Part shown: one piece after another, positions 31,835 to 40,873 of the stretch
Layout of the letters: every line of letters starts with the position of its first letter
Position numbering within the stretch: the stretch's first letter is position 1
Notes under the pieces: model-generated
The model's input: only the letters and a program-made list of their open reading frames with translations
Database searches by the model: none
Told to the model about the DNA's origin: nothing
DNA from: Peptococcaceae bacterium
GTDB taxonomy: Bacteria > Bacillota > Desulfotomaculia > Desulfotomaculales > Desulfocucumaceae
Length of the DNA stretch: 64,000 nucleotides
NCBI GenBank assembly: GCA_023512435.1
Contig: JAILZP010000005.1
Span: 62,001 to 126,000, forward strand
Reading direction: 5' to 3'
Made by a program: the position numbers and the translations under genes

Positions 31835-33538
31835 TTATACTACCGCCCTGACATTATAATGGATGGGAACGGCTATTTCGAACCTGGTTCCAACGCCTTT
31901 GCCGCTGGTTATCTTAAGTCCGTTTTCCTGCCCGTAAATGGTTTTCAGCCTCTGGTCCACATTTTTCAGGCCTATTCCAGCACCTTTCCCGGAAAACAGA
32001 ACATCCTTCGATTTTTTGGATCCGGCGGCGTCCATGCCAACGCCGTTGTCCTCCACCGTGATAACGGCGCGGTCCCCGTCCCGGGCCACCTTGATAAAAA
32101 CCGCACCGCCCCTGGGTTTTGGAAGTATGCCGTGCTTTACGCAGTTTTCCACCAGGGGCTGCAGGATCAGGGCCGGAACGGCGACCTCCAGGAGCCCGGG
32201 ATCAATATCCCTCAACACTTGGAGCCTGGCCCCGTTGCGGGCCTGCTCAATGGCCAGGTAGGCGTCGATCCTCTCCAGTTCTTCGGCTATGGTGATAAAG
32301 TCCTGGTTCCTGGAAAGGGTCTTCCTGAAAAAGTCGCCCAGGTGAATGAGAAGTTCCCTGGTCTTTTCCGGGTCGTGGCGGGAAAAGGAGACAATGGTAT
32401 TCAGCGAGTTGAAAAGAAAGTGGGGGTTTATCTGGGCCTGCAGCGCCTTTAGCTGGGCTTCCTTGAGAAGCTTGCCCTGGGCCTCCAGTTCGGCCAGCTC
32501 CAGTTGAGTGGAGAACAGCAGGCCGAGTCCCTTGGCGAACTCCAGGTCCAGGCTGGACACGCTGTTTTCCTTGGCCTGATACAGTTTCAGGGCCCCTGCC
32601 TTTTTTTCCCCGGAAAACAGGGGAATGATCACCGCCGACCGCAGCGTGCAGCGTGGATGCGAGCATTGAATTTCATCCTTGTTGGCCGCCACCATGATCG
32701 TTCCGTGTTCAAGGACCCAGCGGGTGGCCCGGGTCATGATGAACTGGCCCGGCAGGTGGTGGTCCGACCCTCCACCCACGTGGGCCAGTATTTTCTGGTC
32801 ATCGGTGATGGCCACGGCCTCCACGTTGACGGACTGCTTGATTACTTCGGCCACATTTTGTGCGGACTCCCGGTTCAGCCCCTGCCTAAGGTGCTGCAGG
32901 GTCTTGTTGGCTATGGACAGTACCTTCTGAGCCTGCACCGCCCCGATCCTCTCTTCCTCCTCCTGGGCGTTGCGGACGATCATCATGAAAATGGCAATAC
33001 CAAGGGAATTGACCGCGATCATGGGGACGCTGATCGCTTTCACCAGGTTTAAGGCCGCGGGGAAAGGCCTGGCCACCAGGAGGATAATCAGCATCTGCAT
33101 GCTTTCGGTGATAATTCCGGTCAGGAAAGCCGTCTCCCAGCCGATTTTTTTATCCCGGCAGATTTTGTGTATAAGCCCGGCCACCAACCCTTCGGTGAAG
33201 GTTGACAGGCCGCAGGCAAAACCTGTGAACCCTCCCAGGTACCAGCGGTGCAGGCCGCTGATAAAACCGGCCCCGGCCCCCATGAGGGGGCCTCCCAGGA
33301 GGCCGGCCATGACAGCGCCGATAACCCTGGAATTGGCCAGGGCGCCCTGGATCTCAACGGCGGAAATGGTGCCGAAGATGGCAATGGCGCTGAAAACCAC
33401 CGTCAGGATCAGGCGCTCCCTCACGCTGGCGGTGTTGTACAGCAGCCTCCGGAAGGGCTTGACCCGGGTGAGCAAAAAAGCGATTGTCACCACCATGGAC
33501 ATCCGCAGGGCCAATTGGATAATCAGCGAATCATTCAT
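31835..33538 (-). CDS. LytS-type sensor histidine kinase with 5TMR-LYT and GAF domains
   Basis: 567 residues. Membrane part 5TMR-LYT (residues 1-190, VIGAVMAGLLGGPLMGAGAGFISGLHRW), GAF domain (about 210-345, AEVIKQSVNVEAVAITDD), His_kinase dimerisation helix (ALQAQINPHFLFNSLNTIVSF with the phosphorylated histidine, about 370) and HATPase (PLVENCVKHGI, VEDNGVGMD). Same architecture as BtsS/YehU, which senses extracellular pyruvate. ATG at 33538. Confidence 0.94.
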   Translation of the reverse strand: MNDSLIIQLALRMSMVVTIAFLLTRVKPFRRLLYNTASVRERLILTVVFSAIAIFGTISAVEIQGALANSRVIGAVMAGLLGGPLMGAGAGFISGLHRWYLGGFTGFACGLSTFTEGLVAGLIHKICRDKKIGWETAFLTGIITESMQMLIILLVARPFPAALNLVKAISVPMIAVNSLGIAIFMMIVRNAQEEEERIGAVQAQKVLSIANKTLQHLRQGLNRESAQNVAEVIKQSVNVEAVAITDDQKILAHVGGGSDHHLPGQFIMTRATRWVLEHGTIMVAANKDEIQCSHPRCTLRSAVIIPLFSGEKKAGALKLYQAKENSVSSLDLEFAKGLGLLFSTQLELAELEAQGKLLKEAQLKALQAQINPHFLFNSLNTIVSFSRHDPEKTRELLIHLGDFFRKTLSRNQDFITIAEELERIDAYLAIEQARNGARLQVLRDIDPGLLEVAVPALILQPLVENCVKHGILPKPRGGAVFIKVARDGDRAVITVEDNGVGMDAAGSKKSKDVLFSGKGAGIGLKNVDQRLKTIYGQENGLKITSGKGVGTRFEIAVPIHYNVRAVV

Positions 33539-33599
33539 GCATTCTCCCCAGGGGATTGATTTTTAATGAGATTTTATCATCCTCCGGGAAGCCGGACAA

Positions 33600-34181
33600 C
33601 TATTTCTTGATCAGGGACCTGTCCGGTTCCACGGGACCGGTGAGGTCCATGTGCCCGGCAAGGCTTTCCAGTCTTTTGCCCTCCACCAGGAACTCTACTT
33701 TTTTGATCCCTTCCAGTTCGGTCAGGGAATTGACCACCGAGTAAATGGTAAAGGTTTCACCGGCGGACCCTCCCCAGTGCCTTGCCTGGAATTCCCTGGA
33801 GAAATTCACCCTGGCCACCCCGTTTGCAACATTCAGGGAAATCAGCCGGGTGCCCTCGGGAATGGTCCTTTGCAGCCCCTTCACGGCCGGCCCCCTGATC
33901 AGCTCCCTGACCACAATTTGCTCAACCGGAACACCGCTTCCGGCGACTTCCCTCACCTCGGGAACCAGCCAGCGGGCCTGGCTGTCGCTGAAATAAAGGG
34001 TTACCCTCACCGGGGTCTCCTTGGGATCGGGACCGGCCGGCGGCGGGCTTTGCCCGGGGGAAGGCACCGCCCCGCGGCCGCCGCACCCCGGGGCCGGACA
34101 AAGCATCGCCAGCATCAACAGGAAGAAAATGATCCGGGCCGCCATGGCCCGGATCCCGTGCCTGTTCCTGAAAATTTCCAT
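33600..34181 (-). CDS. GerMN-domain lipoprotein
   Basis: 193 residues. Signal peptide and lipobox (LCPAPGC, cysteine about residue 33), a proline-rich linker, and a GerMN domain (residues about 58-175: VTLYFSDSQARWLVPEVREV, IVVRELIRGPAV, IPEGTRLISLNVANGVARVNFS). GerM-like proteins act at the cell surface in sporulation and germination in spore formers; the exact role of this paralogue is unknown. Ends 61 bp upstream of the LytS gene start, on the same strand. Confidence 0.87.
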   Translation of the reverse strand: MEIFRNRHGIRAMAARIIFFLLMLAMLCPAPGCGGRGAVPSPGQSPPPAGPDPKETPVRVTLYFSDSQARWLVPEVREVAGSGVPVEQIVVRELIRGPAVKGLQRTIPEGTRLISLNVANGVARVNFSREFQARHWGGSAGETFTIYSVVNSLTELEGIKKVEFLVEGKRLESLAGHMDLTGPVEPDRSLIKK

Positions 34182-34447
34182 CTTCCGGACCTCCTTGTTT
34201 GACTTTCAAAACTAATTTTCCCCAACCCGGGTTCCCTGAATCGTCCATTGCCGTATACGGTGTCAATCTGCAACTACAATAAAATAAGGTGGCTAATGGT
34301 ATTTTATATCAATTCTATCATATGCTGGTATTCATATCCACCCCGGGGCAAATCCCGGCGGCGGTGGTGAAGAAAGACGGCCGTGGAAGCAGGCGGCTAA
34401 AAGTGCCATGGATCTTGCATGTGTACTCTGTTCAGGGGGGATGCGGA
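34182..34447. other. Divergent intergenic region GerMN / M24 peptidase
   Basis: Holds divergent promoters by position. The only readable elements are A/T-rich stretches at 34,270-34,320; no confident promoter or operator was found. Confidence 0.3.
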
Positions 34448-35629
34448 ATGAAATTCACTCCTGGGGAGGAATTGAAGCTGAGGGCTGCAAGGCTGCAAAA
34501 CCTGATGAGGCGGGAGGGGATTGAAGGGGCGGTAATCGTCCAAAACGCCGATTTGTTTTATTTCACGGGCACCGTCCAGCGGGCGCACCTGTTTGTCCCC
34601 GCGGACGGAAAGCCGGTGCTGATGGTCAAAAAAAGCTTCCCGAGGGCCCGGGAGGAATCGGCCCTGGATGAAGTAATACCCCTGGACAACCTCAGGGACC
34701 TGCCGGGCGTGATCGGCGCCTTCGGCCACAAAAACCTGAAGGTAGTCGGCTTCGAGCTGGACGTGCTGCCCGCCGCCATGTACCTGAAGTACCAAAAACT
34801 ATTTGCACCGGCGGAAATAGTTGACGTAAGCCCTTTAATCCGCAAGGCCAGGATGGTCAAGTCGCCCTACGAAGTGGACCTGATCAGGGAAGCGGCCGGG
34901 ATCAACCGCACCCTTTTCTCCCGGGTAAAGGATTTCCTGCGGGAGGGCGTTACGGAAGCGGAACTGGCGGGACAGCTGGAGGCGGTCTACCGCCGCCACG
35001 GCCACCAGGGTTTTGTCAGAATGAGGGGGTTCAACCAGGAAATTTTCTACGGGCACCTGATGTCCGGATGCAGCCTGGCGGTTCCCAGCTTCCTGGACAG
35101 CCCCGAAGGGGGTCCGGGAGTCAACCCGTCCTTTCCCCAGGGGGCCGGCTTTAAGAAGATAGGCCGGGATGAGCCGGTAATGGTTGATTATGTGGGTGTT
35201 TGGGAAGGATACATGGTGGACCAGGCCAGGATCTTCTGCCTGGGCCGGCTGCCCGGCAGGTTTGCAAGGGCGTACGAGGCGGCGGTGAGCATCCAGGAGG
35301 AAATTAAAAAGAAAGCCAGGCCGGGGGTGCTTTGTGAAGACCTCTATAATCTGGCCGTCAACATGGCTTCGGAATACGGGCTGAACGGCCACTTCATGGG
35401 CTATCCCGATCCCGCGCCCTTTGTCGGACACGGGCTTGGGATAGAACTGGACGAACTTCCGGTCCTGGCCCGGGGTTTTAAGGTGCCCCTGGAAGAAGGC
35501 ATGGTCTTTGCCCTGGAGCCGAAGTTCGTCTTCCCGGACGGCGAGGTGGGGATTGAAAACACCTTCGTGGTCCGGTACGACGGACTGGAAACCCTGACCG
35601 TGTTTGACGAAAGGATACAGTACTTATAA
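34448..35629 (+). CDS. M24-family metallopeptidase (Xaa-Pro aminopeptidase-like)
   Basis: 393 residues from ATG 34448, with GGGGGGATG ahead. Creatinase N-terminal domain (residues 1-135, EGAVIVQNADLFYFTGTVQ) and pita-bread catalytic domain: MVDYVGVWEGYMVDQARIFC (first metal aspartates), GFVGHGLGIELDELP-type segment PFVGHGLGIELDELPVL with the histidine, and GMVFALEPKFVFPDGEVGIENT with both glutamates. All five metal ligands appear conserved, so an active di-metal enzyme is likely. Physiological peptides are unknown. Confidence 0.93.
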   Translation: MKFTPGEELKLRAARLQNLMRREGIEGAVIVQNADLFYFTGTVQRAHLFVPADGKPVLMVKKSFPRAREESALDEVIPLDNLRDLPGVIGAFGHKNLKVVGFELDVLPAAMYLKYQKLFAPAEIVDVSPLIRKARMVKSPYEVDLIREAAGINRTLFSRVKDFLREGVTEAELAGQLEAVYRRHGHQGFVRMRGFNQEIFYGHLMSGCSLAVPSFLDSPEGGPGVNPSFPQGAGFKKIGRDEPVMVDYVGVWEGYMVDQARIFCLGRLPGRFARAYEAAVSIQEEIKKKARPGVLCEDLYNLAVNMASEYGLNGHFMGYPDPAPFVGHGLGIELDELPVLARGFKVPLEEGMVFALEPKFVFPDGEVGIENTFVVRYDGLETLTVFDERIQYL

Positions 35630-35650
35630 CCTCATGCTGAAGACACTAAT

Positions 35651-35673
35651 TCTGCCGGAATCCAGAATCCAGA
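35651..35673. repeat. Short heptamer repeat downstream of the M24 gene
   Basis: GGAATCCAGAATCCAGACC: 7-bp units of the same sequence (rc TGGATTC) as at 3,899. Confidence 0.5.
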
Positions 35674-35783
35674 CCCACACGCCGCCAAAGCAGCACCACG
35701 AAATAATGAAAATTCGGGGCCAGGGGTGGATTAAGGCCTCGTTACTTACTTCCGAATCAATACCACTATTTTTCAGTGGCATT

Positions 35784-35842
35784 CCCCGGGCGCAGCAGAT
35801 ATCATTTTTATAAGCTCAATGGCGCCCAGCCAATGCCCGGGG
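35784..35842 (+). promoter_or_regulatory. Long-range inverted repeat covering a ribosome site
   Basis: CCCCGGGC (35784-35791) can pair with GCCCGGGG (35835-35842), the latter overlapping the GGGGGTGA ribosome site of the metallophosphoesterase gene. Confidence 0.35.
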
Positions 35843-35849
35843 GTGAGCC

Positions 35850-37283
35850 GTGGAAACCGTCAAAGCTAAAACGGCCGGCCAAACAGCAGGCATCCTGACC
35901 GGTCTCAGGGGTAAGTTCCATTACCTGGCGGCCCTGGCGGGCGCCCTTGTTCTCATAAGCCTGTTGGGACACCAGAATTTCCAGGTGGAAGCCTTCAAAG
36001 TGCGCCTGAGCGTCCGGCCGGCCACGGCCGGATACACGGTGGTGGAGATACCTCCCCTGGCGGCCGTCAAGGCCCATACCCACGCCACCCCGCTGCGGAT
36101 TACGGTCAGGCTGGAGAGCATCGACCTCCAGTCGGCGCAAAAAATGCTGGACCAAAAGCAAAGCCGCGCCACCCTGGTAAACAGCATCACCGGCGGGCTG
36201 CGCGCGGCGGCGGTTCTCTTCGTCCTTAAAATCCTGTTCCTCTCGGCTGCCGGCGGGGCTTTCGCTGTTTTTCTCCGGTGGCGGAAGCCATACACCCGCC
36301 TCCTCCAGGGAGCCCTGGGGGCCGCCCTGGCCGTGGGCATACTGCTTATGGGCACCTGCCTGACCTACGACGCCGGCAAATTCGAAAACCCCGAACTGGA
36401 CGGCGCTTTGAAGATGGCGCCATGGGCCATCGGCCTGGCCGGCCAGGCCCTGGACAAGATCGATACCCTAAGCGGCAAAATGGAGATGGTGGCCGACAAC
36501 GTTCACCAGCTGCTCAGCCAGATAGACCGGCTGCAGCCCTTCAGCGGGGACAGGGAGGGTCTGGTAAGGGTCCTGCACGTTTCGGACATCCACAACAATC
36601 CCGCGGCGCTGGTATACATCCAGCGCATCGCCGGCCTCTTCCGGGTCGACCTGATCATCGACACCGGGGACATCACCGACTACGGGACACCCCTGGAGAA
36701 CCTGCTCCTGGAAAGACTGGCCGGCTTAAAGATACCCTATGTTTTTATCCCGGGAAACCACGACTCCCCGGAAACCATTAAAAAAATGCGGTCAATTCCG
36801 GGAGTCGCCGTGCTGGACGGCAGCGCCGTCACGGTAAAAGGCCTGCGCATCATGGGGTTTGCGGACCCCGCGTCCGCCACCGGCGATGTCGAACCTCCCC
36901 CAGTGCACATGATTCCACAGTACGCCGGGCAGATTGAAAAGGCCCTGGCCGGGCAGCCCGGCCGGCCCGACATACTGGCCGTCCACAACCACCGCATCGC
37001 CCGGATGTTGGCCGGCAAGGCGCCGGTAATCCTCCACGGCCACGACCACAAGCTTTCGGTGGAGGAAGACGCCGGCAGCATCTTCATCGACCCGGGCAGC
37101 TCCGGGGCGGCCGGGCTGCGCAGGCTGCAAGGGGACAGGACTCCGTACTCGGTGGTGATCCAGTATTACGCCCCGGCGGGCGACGGCATGAAGCTGCTGG
37201 CGGCGGACTCGATTACGGTGAAAAACCTGGACAGCGGCTTTCACGTGGATCGCCGGGTGTTTAACGCAAAAACCGGGGGCTAG
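35850..37283 (+). CDS. Membrane-bound metallophosphoesterase
   Basis: 477 residues. Membrane segments at about 27-42, 115-145 and 150-175, then a soluble calcineurin-like domain (about 232-450) with all five blocks: HVSDIHNNP, IIDTGDITDYG, FIPGNHDS, AVHNHR and ILHGHDHKLS. An active dimetal phosphoesterase is expected; substrate unknown. The protein's first 100 extracytoplasmic residues lack recognisable homology. GTG start at 35850. Stands alone, ending just before the convergent MacB-like permease gene (4-bp gap). Confidence 0.88.
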   Translation: METVKAKTAGQTAGILTGLRGKFHYLAALAGALVLISLLGHQNFQVEAFKVRLSVRPATAGYTVVEIPPLAAVKAHTHATPLRITVRLESIDLQSAQKMLDQKQSRATLVNSITGGLRAAAVLFVLKILFLSAAGGAFAVFLRWRKPYTRLLQGALGAALAVGILLMGTCLTYDAGKFENPELDGALKMAPWAIGLAGQALDKIDTLSGKMEMVADNVHQLLSQIDRLQPFSGDREGLVRVLHVSDIHNNPAALVYIQRIAGLFRVDLIIDTGDITDYGTPLENLLLERLAGLKIPYVFIPGNHDSPETIKKMRSIPGVAVLDGSAVTVKGLRIMGFADPASATGDVEPPPVHMIPQYAGQIEKALAGQPGRPDILAVHNHRIARMLAGKAPVILHGHDHKLSVEEDAGSIFIDPGSSGAAGLRRLQGDRTPYSVVIQYYAPAGDGMKLLAADSITVKNLDSGFHVDRRVFNAKTGG

Positions 37284-37287
37284 GGGT

Positions 37288-38502
37288 TCACTCAAACCTT
37301 AATGCGTCGATGGGGTTCAGGCCGGCGGCTTTTTTAGCCGGGTAGTAGCCGAAGAATATGCCCACGGCCGCGGAAAATCCAACCGCCAGCAGCACCGAGG
37401 ACAGGGTAACCGCGGTGGGCCAGCCGGCCGCCATGGAAATCAGCTTTGAACCAAGGAAACCGATCACGATTCCGATAAGTCCACCCAGCAGGCAAAGGGT
37501 GACCGCCTCCACCAGGAACTGGGTCAAAATGGACAATTCCGTTGCCCCCACCGCCATGCGGATCCCGATCTCCCTGGTTCTCTCGGTTACCGACACCAGC
37601 ATTATGTTCATGATCCCGATGCCGCCCACCAGCAGCGAGACCCCGGCCACGCTGGCCAGCAGAAGGGTCATTATCCTGGTGGCGTCCTCGGCGGTGGCCA
37701 GCACCGCCGCCAGATTCCGCACGTTAAAATCGTTGCTGCCGCCCTGGGGGATACGGTGCCTCTCTCTCAGCAGGTTGGTGATGGAATCCTGCAAAAAGGC
37801 CATGCTCTCGGCGCTCCCGGCCTGCACATTGATCAGCCTGACGTTGTTCACCCCGAAAAGCCTCACCTGGGCGGTACTTATGGGTATGTACACCACATTG
37901 TCCTGCTCCTGACCGCCAATGGAGGCGCCCTTGGCCGGCAAAACCCCGATCACCGTGAAATTCAGCCTGTTAATGCCGATGCTCCTGCCCACCGGATCGA
38001 CCCCCGGGGGGAAAAGGTTGTCCGCCGCCGTGCGGCCGATTACCGCCACCATCGCGTTGTCGCTTATGTCCCGGTCGCTGAAAAAAGATCCTCTTTCTGG
38101 CGTCCAGTCTTTTATGTACTGCATATCCGGGGTGGTTCCCGACACCTGGGCGGTCCAGGTCTGGCCTTCATAACGGAGGGTGGCGTTGCCGGAAAGCTCG
38201 GGCGCCACTCTTTCCACGTAGGGCAGCCCGGCGATGGCCTCGGCGTCCTCCCTGGTCAGCGTATTGGCGCTTCCCCCGGCGCCCCTGACCGGCCCCCGGC
38301 TGAATTCGGGAAAAACCATCAGCAAGTTTGATCCCATGCTTTCTATCTGGGAGGTGATCCGGGCCCTGGCCCCCTGGCCAACGGCAATCATCACAATTAC
38401 CGCCGCCACGCCGATGACTATGCCCAGTATGGTCAGCAACGACCTCATTTTATTCGATCGCAGTCCGTTTAAGGCTATGCCGAAATTACCCGCCAGGTTC
38501 AT
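37288..38502 (-). CDS. MacB-type ABC transporter permease (FtsX domain)
   Basis: 404 residues. N-terminal membrane helix (LRSNKMRSLLTILGIVIGVAAVIVMIA), a large extracellular MacB_PCD domain (about 45-270) and three C-terminal helices in the FtsX domain (GGIGIMNIMLVSVTERTREIGIRMAVGA). Forms with the ATPase and adaptor a mechanotransmitting exporter for peptides, antibiotics or envelope components. ATG at 38502 overlaps the ATPase stop by 4 bp, so translation is coupled. Confidence 0.95.
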   Translation of the reverse strand: MNLAGNFGIALNGLRSNKMRSLLTILGIVIGVAAVIVMIAVGQGARARITSQIESMGSNLLMVFPEFSRGPVRGAGGSANTLTREDAEAIAGLPYVERVAPELSGNATLRYEGQTWTAQVSGTTPDMQYIKDWTPERGSFFSDRDISDNAMVAVIGRTAADNLFPPGVDPVGRSIGINRLNFTVIGVLPAKGASIGGQEQDNVVYIPISTAQVRLFGVNNVRLINVQAGSAESMAFLQDSITNLLRERHRIPQGGSNDFNVRNLAAVLATAEDATRIMTLLLASVAGVSLLVGGIGIMNIMLVSVTERTREIGIRMAVGATELSILTQFLVEAVTLCLLGGLIGIVIGFLGSKLISMAAGWPTAVTLSSVLLAVGFSAAVGIFFGYYPAKKAAGLNPIDALRFE

Positions 38503-39254
38503 TCCTCCACCTCCGCCGGCATTTCTTTCAGGTCCTCGGCGGCCACCCTGGGGTGGTCCACCTTCCGGTCCTCCTGGATGCGGCCGTCCTTCACCCGGAT
38601 GATCCTCCGGCAGTACAGGGCCACGTTGGGCTCGTGGGTAACTATGATCACGGTGATTTTTTTCTGGAAATTCAGGCGCTGGATCACGTCAATAACTTCC
38701 ATGCCGGTTCTGGTGTCCAGGGCCCCGGTGGGTTCGTCGGCCAGGATGATGGAAGGGCTGTTGACCAGGGCCCTGGCTATGGCCACCCGCTGCTGCTGCC
38801 CGCCGGAGAGCTGGTTGGGCAGGTGGTGGCCGTATTCTCTCAGCCCCACCCAGGACAGGGCTTCCACGGTCCTCCGTTCCATCTCCTTTTTGTCCGGCTT
38901 CCCGTCCGCGTACAAAAGGGGAAGCTGCACGTTGGCGGCCGCCGTGACCCGGCTGAGAAGGTTGAATCCCTGGAAGACAAAGCCGATTTTTTTGTTCCTG
39001 ACCCTGGCCAGTTCCTCTTTGGACATTTCCGAAACATCTATCCCGTCGAGAATGTACCGCCCCCCGGTGGGCCTGTCCAGGCAGCCGATGATGTTGAGCA
39101 GGGTGGATTTTCCCGAACCCGAGGGTCCCATGACGGCCACCATTTCCCCGGCGGACACCGAGACGGTGACGCCCTTCAGGGCGTTGACATGACCGGCCCC
39201 CATGGGATACACCTTTCTGATTTCTTTCAGATCAATTACAGGCAGAGACTCCAT
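38499..39254 (-). CDS. ABC transporter ATP-binding protein (MacB/LolD type)
   Basis: 251 residues from ATG 39254 (GAGGTG site); a TTG 27 bp further upstream overlapping the adaptor stop is an alternative. Walker A GPSGSGKST, signature LSGGQQQRVAIARALVNSP, Walker B IILADEPTGALD and the H-loop VTHE. A short extra C-terminal tail (about 20 residues, acidic) follows. Powers the neighbouring FtsX permease. Confidence 0.96.
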   Translation of the reverse strand: MESLPVIDLKEIRKVYPMGAGHVNALKGVTVSVSAGEMVAVMGPSGSGKSTLLNIIGCLDRPTGGRYILDGIDVSEMSKEELARVRNKKIGFVFQGFNLLSRVTAAANVQLPLLYADGKPDKKEMERRTVEALSWVGLREYGHHLPNQLSGGQQQRVAIARALVNSPSIILADEPTGALDTRTGMEVIDVIQRLNFQKKITVIIVTHEPNVALYCRRIIRVKDGRIQEDRKVDHPRVAAEDLKEMPAEVEE

Positions 39255-39277
39255 TTCGCACCTCTTCACACCGCTGT

Positions 39278-40792
39278 TCAACGGTTGATGACCCTGATCC
39301 CGCCTCCGACGGGAAGAGGCTGGCTTCCCGCGCCCTGCCTGCCGGTGGTTCCGGAGGCGGACTGGGCGGTGTTCCCGATAACCACCTTGTCCCCTTCCTT
39401 CAGGCCGTCCACCACCTCGTAGCTGGTGTTGTCGCTGATCCCCACCTGGACCATTCGCAAAACTGGCTTGCCGCTTTCCATCACCAGGACCGGAACCTTT
39501 TTCCTGCCATCCCCGGCGGCGCTGCCGCCGCCGGATCCCTGCCGGCGCACGCCGCCCTGTTCTTCTCCCCCGCTTCCGCCCTGGGCGCCCCCTCGGCCGG
39601 CATTATTCTGCTCTCCGGTTCCGCTTCCGCCCTGGGAACCGGATCGGACCTGCTGCCCCGAAAACTTTTGCGCCTCCTGGGCGGCGTAAGAGGCCGCTAT
39701 TTTGGGAAGGAGCGTGACGCCGGCCTTCTGGTCCACAATGATACTCACATTGGCCGGCATGCCCACCTTCAGCGCGTCCTCCTGCCGGTCAAGGGAAATG
39801 ATCACGTCATAAAGCTGGACGTTGGAAACGGTAACGGCCTTGGGAGAAATGCTCTCCACCACCCCCTCGAACCTGCGGCCGGGGTAGGAGTTGACCGTGA
39901 AAAAGGCCTTCTGTCCCACCGCCGCCCTGCCTATGTCGGCCTCATTGACCTGGGCCCGGACCCGGAGCCGGTCGGAAATGAGGGTGATAAAGCCGTCCTC
40001 GCTGCTGGAGCTGTTCCCCACCCCGCTGGTGCGCTGCCCCACCACCGCGCTCACCAGGCCTATGACCCCGTCATTGGGAGCGGTCAGCCTGGCGGCGTTG
40101 AGGTTGTTCTCGGCCGACTGGAGCTGGGCGCGGGCGGATTCCGCCTGCGCTTCGGCAGCCATTATGTCTTCGGGCCGGTTGCCCGCCTTCAGGGCGTTGA
40201 GCTGTTCCCGGGCCTGGTTGTATTTGGCCTCGGCCAGCCTGTAATCGTTTTCCGCTTTTTCCAGGTCCGTTTTGGAAACGGCCCCCTGGCTGAACAGGGC
40301 GGAATAGCGTTCATAATTGGACTTCGCCTGGGCGCAGGTAATTCCGGCTATATTGACATTTTCCTCGGCCTGGCGCACCTCTTCCTGCCTGGCCCCCGCC
40401 CTGGCCAGGGCCAGCTTTGCCTCGGCCGCCTTGAGGTTGGCCAGTTGCTGCTGGTACTGGACCCTCAGGTCCGAGTCGTCCTGCTCGGCCAGGAGGTCCC
40501 CTTTTTTGACCCGCTGTCCCTCCCTGACGTAAATGGCCTTGATTACCGCCGAATTCTTAAAAACCAGGGGCACAGAGTTCTCGGCCTCCACGGTGCCGGA
40601 CGCGTTGATGGTGTCCACCACGTCCCCTTTTACGATATCCTGGGTCAGATAGGATTCCGCTTTTGCCGCCCTGCCGTTCCAGACCAGAAAAACCGCCAGC
40701 GCCGCCAGCAGTACGGCAAGGGTAATCAGCACCCTCCTCTCTTTCAGGGTGGAAACCAGCTTCAGGGCCCTGCCGGGCACAGACTCCGTCAT
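39278..40792 (-). CDS. MacA-like membrane fusion (HlyD) adaptor with glycine-rich insert
   Basis: 504 residues from ATG 40792 (GGAGGG upstream). One membrane helix (about 20-38), lipoyl halves (SGTVEAENSVPLVFKNSAVIKAIYVREGQRVKKGDLL), long coiled-coil hairpin (about 100-210), beta-barrel (VSAVVGQRTS..SDRLRVRAQVNEADIGR) and a C-terminal domain. Between barrel and C-terminus (about residues 385-440) is a Gly/Gln/Ser-rich low-complexity stretch whose DNA repeats CCGCTTCCGCCCTGG. In a Gram-positive envelope such adaptors bridge permease and wall. Confidence 0.92.
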   Translation of the reverse strand: MTESVPGRALKLVSTLKERRVLITLAVLLAALAVFLVWNGRAAKAESYLTQDIVKGDVVDTINASGTVEAENSVPLVFKNSAVIKAIYVREGQRVKKGDLLAEQDDSDLRVQYQQQLANLKAAEAKLALARAGARQEEVRQAEENVNIAGITCAQAKSNYERYSALFSQGAVSKTDLEKAENDYRLAEAKYNQAREQLNALKAGNRPEDIMAAEAQAESARAQLQSAENNLNAARLTAPNDGVIGLVSAVVGQRTSGVGNSSSSEDGFITLISDRLRVRAQVNEADIGRAAVGQKAFFTVNSYPGRRFEGVVESISPKAVTVSNVQLYDVIISLDRQEDALKVGMPANVSIIVDQKAGVTLLPKIAASYAAQEAQKFSGQQVRSGSQGGSGTGEQNNAGRGGAQGGSGGEEQGGVRRQGSGGGSAAGDGRKKVPVLVMESGKPVLRMVQVGISDNTSYEVVDGLKEGDKVVIGNTAQSASGTTGRQGAGSQPLPVGGGIRVINR

Positions 40793-40873
40793 TGCACAAA
40801 TCCCTCCAGCCAAAAAGAATTAACCAACGCCGGCCTTTTTTGTTTTTTGACCCGTTACCCGAAGTTCAACCCG

